From contig JBDSIR010000141.1 of the NCBI GenBank assembly GCA_039917855.1, forward strand, positions 1 through 9,076: a stretch of 9,076 nt of DNA. Reading direction: 5' to 3'. A program made the translations under genes and the position numbers. This DNA is from CAMLHU01 sp039917855 (GTDB taxonomy: Bacteria; Gemmatimonadota; Gemmatimonadetes; Gemmatimonadales; GWC2-71-9). Under the pieces are notes generated by a model. The model was not told the DNA's origin, made no database searches, and saw only the letters and a program-made list of their open reading frames with translations. Positions 6,303 through 9,076 of the stretch are shown here, piece by piece. Position 1 is the stretch's first letter; each line of letters starts with the position of its first letter.

Positions 6303-7240
6303 CAGGACTCCTTGCCCTTGACCGCCGGACCGCCCGACCGCCCGACCGTCTCTTCCGGCGCTGGGATCGTGATTTGCACCTGAGCTCCGGGGAATGCGGG
6401 GAGTCGTTCCTGCAGCGGTGCCTCGTCGTCCCACGAGGGGACGATGGCCAGTTTCGCCGTGCCGCTCCGGATGGAGATCTTCCCATCCCAGCGTGCAAGA
6501 TAACGCTTGATCCCCTGGAGGCCCTGTCCGCGTCCCGGATCGCGGAACCGGGAGATCCCCTGGATCAGGGCGCACTCGAGTGCCGCGCCATCACCCCACC
6601 GGTCGCCGATGCGCTTGGCCTGCGTCGGCTCGAGCGAGCGGCGGAAGCCGACCCCCGCGTCCCCCACGGCGATGACCATGACCCGCCGGCCGAGCCGCTT
6701 GCGGTAGCTGTAGGCGTGCACCGCCACCCACCCGGTCGACCCGGCGTGCTCCACCACGTTCTGGCACGCCTCGGAGAGGGTGGTCGCGAACCCCATCGCC
6801 GCGCGCGCCTCGAGTCCCAGCTCCTTGGTGAGCATCGTCGCGGCCTTCTGGTGGATCCGGTCGACCACCTCGTGCACATCCTCGGAGGCGCGGATGGGCG
6901 TCACCGGCAGGAGCATCTCGCTCTCCTCGCCGCTCTTCCGTCTGGGGACCTTGCCGTGGATCTCGAAGAGTTCGGTCGCCTGGGCGAAGAACCCCGCCTT
7001 GGCCCAGTAGCTCGAGATGGCAGGATCATCGGGCACGGTGAACAGGGGCTTGGGCCCCTTGGCGTCGATGATCGCCTGCGCCGCCGCCAGCATCGTGACG
7101 AAGGCGTAGGGCGAGGCCCACTGCGCGCCGCGGGCATCGAAGAGCATCTTGTCGGTGAGCGGGCCCGCCGCGACCGAGGCGGCGAATTGCTCGAACGACC
7201 GGTCGTCGAAGCCCGCCGGCACCTCCACCACCCGGGTCAC
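6302..7240 (-). CDS. STAS plus GHKL ATPase protein (anti-sigma/partner-switch kinase type)
   Basis: A 312-residue soluble protein. Residues about 1-100 look like a STAS domain (strand LFDARGAQWASPYAFVTMLA, later YWAKAGFFAQATELFEI). Residues about 115-295 are a GHKL/HATPase_c domain: N box SEACQNVVEHA with Glu157 and Asn161, matching the Glu/Asn pair of SpoIIAB and RsbW; G1 box VGDAGVGF with Asp194, Gly196 and Gly198; and G2 box GRGQGLQGI around 236-243. There is no phospho-acceptor His region, so this is not a classical sensor histidine kinase. The known family role is ATP-dependent Ser/Thr phosphorylation of a STAS partner; the adjacent downstream gene encodes a suitable partner. In the N-terminal STAS the usual phospho-Ser position is Tyr45. 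The start is GTG at 7240, overlapping the PfkB stop by 4 nt (GTGA) with no strong ribosome site, so translation should depend on the upstream gene. The partner assignment is inference. Confidence 0.85.
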   Translation of the reverse strand: MTRVVEVPAGFDDRSFEQFAASVAAGPLTDKMLFDARGAQWASPYAFVTMLAAAQAIIDAKGPKPLFTVPDDPAISSYWAKAGFFAQATELFEIHGKVPRRKSGEESEMLLPVTPIRASEDVHEVVDRIHQKAATMLTKELGLEARAAMGFATTLSEACQNVVEHAGSTGWVAVHAYSYRKRLGRRVMVIAVGDAGVGFRRSLEPTQAKRIGDRWGDGAALECALIQGISRFRDPGRGQGLQGIKRYLARWDGKISIRSGTAKLAIVPSWDDEAPLQERLPAFPGAQVQITIPAPEETVGRSGGPAVKGKES

Positions 7241-8151
7241 GCGGTCACCAGCGAGCCGCGGAGGTGATTGGCCAGGCCGGTGGCCCCGCGGTAGGTGGCG
7301 TTCCGCGCGGCGGCACGATTGGCGGTGGTGAGCGCCTGCTCCACATCGTCTCCCGCCACGAGCCGCGCGGCGCAGGTCGCGCCGAACACATCGCCGCAGC
7401 CGGTCGGGTCGAACGCATCGATGGGAGGCGGCGGGATGAGTGCGCTGCGGACCGTTCCTCCTTTGGGGGCGTGGATGTAGGCGACCCCCTTCGCGCCGAG
7501 GGTCACGTTGAGCAGGCTGACGCCTGCGCCCAACATTTCGGCCGACAGCGCCATCGGCTCCTCCCCGAGCATCCGCATCTCTTCTTCGTTCAACTGCACC
7601 ATATCGAAGCAACTGAACCAGGTCCCGATGTTCGCCAACGGTTGCAGCGTCCTGATCCCGTCGTGGCGCATGCCAAGGAAAAGGGAGTGGAGATCGGCGT
7701 AGATGGGCCCCTTGAACCCCGCGCGCAACGCCATCGCGGTCCCCAGGCACATCTCGAAGCCGCTGATGAAGTTCACGTACAGCGCATCGAGATCCTGCAC
7801 CATCGGCCCCAGCTCCGCCCAGTTCCACCCTGGCACTCCCCCCGCCATCCGCTCACACCGTCGCTCGGCCGACTGGTAGCGGAGTTCCACCATGTTGTTG
7901 GCCACCGGCACTTCGATGAAGCGCGCGTGCGCGGGAAAGCGCTCCAGGGTGCGGGCGAACTCCGCCGCCTGGCGGGTGCGGTCGTGCCCCACCTTGATGA
8001 GGGGTACGATCTCCCAGCCATCCGGAAGGGCCGCGTCCATCGCCGCGAGCGAATACGCGATCCCGCCCCACTCCTCCACGACCCCCTGCGCCGGGTCGCG
8101 ATCATGGATCACGTCCCAGACCAGGGAGCCGAGCACGCCGATCTTAGGCAA
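7237..8151 (-). CDS. PfkB-family carbohydrate kinase
   Basis: ATP-dependent sugar or nucleoside kinase of the ribokinase/PfkB fold, about 304 residues, the usual family length. It shows the N-terminal strand KIGVLGSLVWDVI, a substrate-side GG motif (WGGIAYSLAA), the NEEE motif (LNEEEMRML), a TLGAKG strand-turn, and the C-terminal signature DPTGCGD (residues 248-254) with Asp254 as the expected catalytic base and the Gly-rich turn as anion hole. The GG motif lacks the Asn common in ribokinases, so the substrate is not assigned. Start choice: TTG at 8151 has GAGGG 5 nt upstream and overlaps the ROK stop by 8 nt. A TTG at 8175, with AAGG 6 nt upstream, would add 8 residues and a 32-nt overlap and is nearly as likely; no ATG fits. 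The stop overlaps the GTG of the ATPase gene by 4 nt. Having two sugar kinases in tandem suggests a small sugar-phosphorylation module. The family is secure, the substrate unknown. Confidence 0.92.
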   Translation of the reverse strand: MPKIGVLGSLVWDVIHDRDPAQGVVEEWGGIAYSLAAMDAALPDGWEIVPLIKVGHDRTRQAAEFARTLERFPAHARFIEVPVANNMVELRYQSAERRCERMAGGVPGWNWAELGPMVQDLDALYVNFISGFEMCLGTAMALRAGFKGPIYADLHSLFLGMRHDGIRTLQPLANIGTWFSCFDMVQLNEEEMRMLGEEPMALSAEMLGAGVSLLNVTLGAKGVAYIHAPKGGTVRSALIPPPPIDAFDPTGCGDVFGATCAARLVAGDDVEQALTTANRAAARNATYRGATGLANHLRGSLVTA

Positions 8152-9076
8152 CGAGTCCCTCGCTCCGCTGATCAAGATATGCCTTGGCCGCGCCGATCAC
8201 CCCGGCAGTGCCGGAAAGCATCCCGGGAACGATGCGACACGCCTCGACCGCCGGCTTGAACGCCCGTCGCGCCACCTCGCGCTGCATCGGGCCGAAGAGC
8301 CGCTCGCCCGCCGCGGTCACCCCGCCGCAGACCACCACGACCTGGGGATTGAAAATGTTCAGGAAATTCGCGATACCGGCACCGAGGTAGCTGGCCGTGT
8401 CGCGCACCACCTCAAGGGCGAGCTCGTCCCCTTCCGCGGCGGCGTCATAGACGGTCTGGGCGGTGAGCTTCGACAGCTCGCCCCCCACCCGTGCCCGGAG
8501 CGACGACTCATACCCCGACTGCAGTGCCTCAGCGGCCCGGAGCGCGATGGCGGGACCCGAGGCGTACGCCTCGAGACAGCCGTAATTGCCGCAGGCACAG
8601 CGTCGCCCGTCCATGTCGATGGTGGTATGGCCCAATTCGCCGGCGCAGTCGGAGGCACCGTGGTAGATCTTGCCGTGAAGGATCACCCCGCCGCCGATCC
8701 CCGTGCCGATCGTCACCGCCAGGGCGTGCTCGGTCCCCCGGGCGGCCCCCTGCCACCACTCGCCGAGGGCGGCGCAATTGGCGTCGTTGTCGAGCGCGGC
8801 GGGAAGACCGAGCGCCTTGGCGATGCGGTCGCGCAGCGGCATGTCCTTCCACCCCAGGTTCGGGGCGAGGAGGACGACCCCGCGGTGAAAGTCGAGGGGG
8901 CCGGGCGCGCCGATCCCGACCCCGATGACCTTGGCGCCCGGCTCCTCGGCCGCGAGCCGCCCCATGGATCGCTTGGCTGTCTCGACCATCCGCTGGACCA
9001 CGCTGTCGGGGCCGAGGTCGGCGCGGGTGGGCTCGCTCACGAGGCCGCGGACCTTGGTCCCGTCCTCCGAGACGCA
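8144..9076 (-). CDS. ROK-family sugar kinase (glucokinase-like), 5' end beyond window
   Basis: ROK-fold kinase that would phosphorylate glucose or a related hexose or amino sugar with ATP in the cytoplasm. The frame is open to the window edge: 310 residues are visible. They already match the region just after the phosphate-binding loop (SEDGTKVRGLVSEPTRAD), so only about 15-20 N-terminal residues with the expected DxGGT loop are missing; the GTG at 9040 is internal. Numbering from the first visible codon, Asp98 lies in the catalytic DNDAN motif. The ROK zinc site is complete: His150 (ELGH) with Cys160, Cys162 and Cys167 in CACGNYGCLE. IGTGIGGGVI and VVVVCGGVT are the ATPase-fold glycine-rich segments. 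It ends with TAA at 8144-8146, overlapping the PfkB gene. Glucokinase is a fair guess, but ROK specificity cannot be read reliably from motifs (N-acetylglucosamine, N-acetylmannosamine, fructose and others are possible). With the C-terminus intact and no N-terminal DNA-binding domain likely to fit, it is probably an enzyme, not a ROK repressor. Confidence 0.92.
   Translation of the reverse strand, partial: CVSEDGTKVRGLVSEPTRADLGPDSVVQRMVETAKRSMGRLAAEEPGAKVIGVGIGAPGPLDFHRGVVLLAPNLGWKDMPLRDRIAKALGLPAALDNDANCAALGEWWQGAARGTEHALAVTIGTGIGGGVILHGKIYHGASDCAGELGHTTIDMDGRRCACGNYGCLEAYASGPAIALRAAEALQSGYESSLRARVGGELSKLTAQTVYDAAAEGDELALEVVRDTASYLGAGIANFLNIFNPQVVVVCGGVTAAGERLFGPMQREVARRAFKPAVEACRIVPGMLSGTAGVIGAAKAYLDQRSEGLVA

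Noticed and set aside
3135..6383. Very long plus-strand open frame (over 1000 codons)
   Set aside because: It lies antisense to the RND permease and runs through the terminator into the STAS genes. Its translation is Arg/Asp/Glu/His-rich with no family motif, and it is explained by high GC and the codon bias of the minus-strand genes.
6303..6575. Extending the STAS-wHTH protein upstream to 6575
   Set aside because: The extension lies inside the ATPase coding sequence in another frame and is low-complexity. The ATG at 6302 has AAGGAG and a TGATG coupling overlap.
7241..7828. Extending the ATPase upstream to 7828
   Set aside because: This part is the shadow frame of the PfkB gene. STAS-like sequence starts only at the GTG at 7240, which overlaps the PfkB stop by 4 nt.

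Overview
This is a high-GC window (about two-thirds G+C by eye) in which every supportable gene reads on the minus strand. Protein style (Ala/Arg-rich, a secretion signal ending in LAAQ, frequent GTG/TTG starts, overlapping genes) fits a GC-rich Gram-negative. I lean towards Gemmatimonadota or a relative, but this is inference from style, since no rRNA or marker gene is present. No tRNA, rRNA, CRISPR array, insertion sequence or phage gene was seen.

Right-hand cluster (window end down to 5751), in transcription order: a ROK-family sugar kinase (5' end cut off by the window), a PfkB-family carbohydrate kinase, a STAS plus GHKL-ATPase protein resembling an anti-sigma/partner-switching kinase, and a small protein pairing a STAS-like (DUF4325-type) domain with a C-terminal winged-helix-like domain. 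All three junctions overlap (8 or 32 nt depending on the PfkB start, then 4 nt, then 1 nt), so the four genes are probably one translationally coupled operon. A stem-loop with a T-rich tail follows at 5685-5725. The combination suggests sugar phosphorylation coupled to a switch whose output may act directly on DNA.

Intergenic region 5514-5750 (237 bp) holds that terminator, a pair of 7-bp direct repeats 20 bp apart (possible operator), and a good Shine-Dalgarno for the next operon. No convincing promoter boxes were found.

Left-hand cluster (5513 down to 71): a 1448-residue protein that is an in-frame fusion of a complete HAE-type RND efflux permease with a complete TolC-family outer membrane factor, followed 7 nt later by a lipoprotein membrane fusion protein. 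Two genes therefore encode a whole tripartite efflux pump. At the fusion junction lies a segment that looks like a full signal peptide with a type I cleavage site, so the product may be cut into two proteins after insertion.

The left edge (1-70) is a G-rich imperfect tandem duplication just past the pump operon's stop codon. It can form a strong hairpin and has two runs fitting the G-quadruplex pattern on the plus strand.

The most notable items are the permease-OMF fusion with its internal signal peptide, and the sugar-kinase/STAS-ATPase/STAS-wHTH operon.
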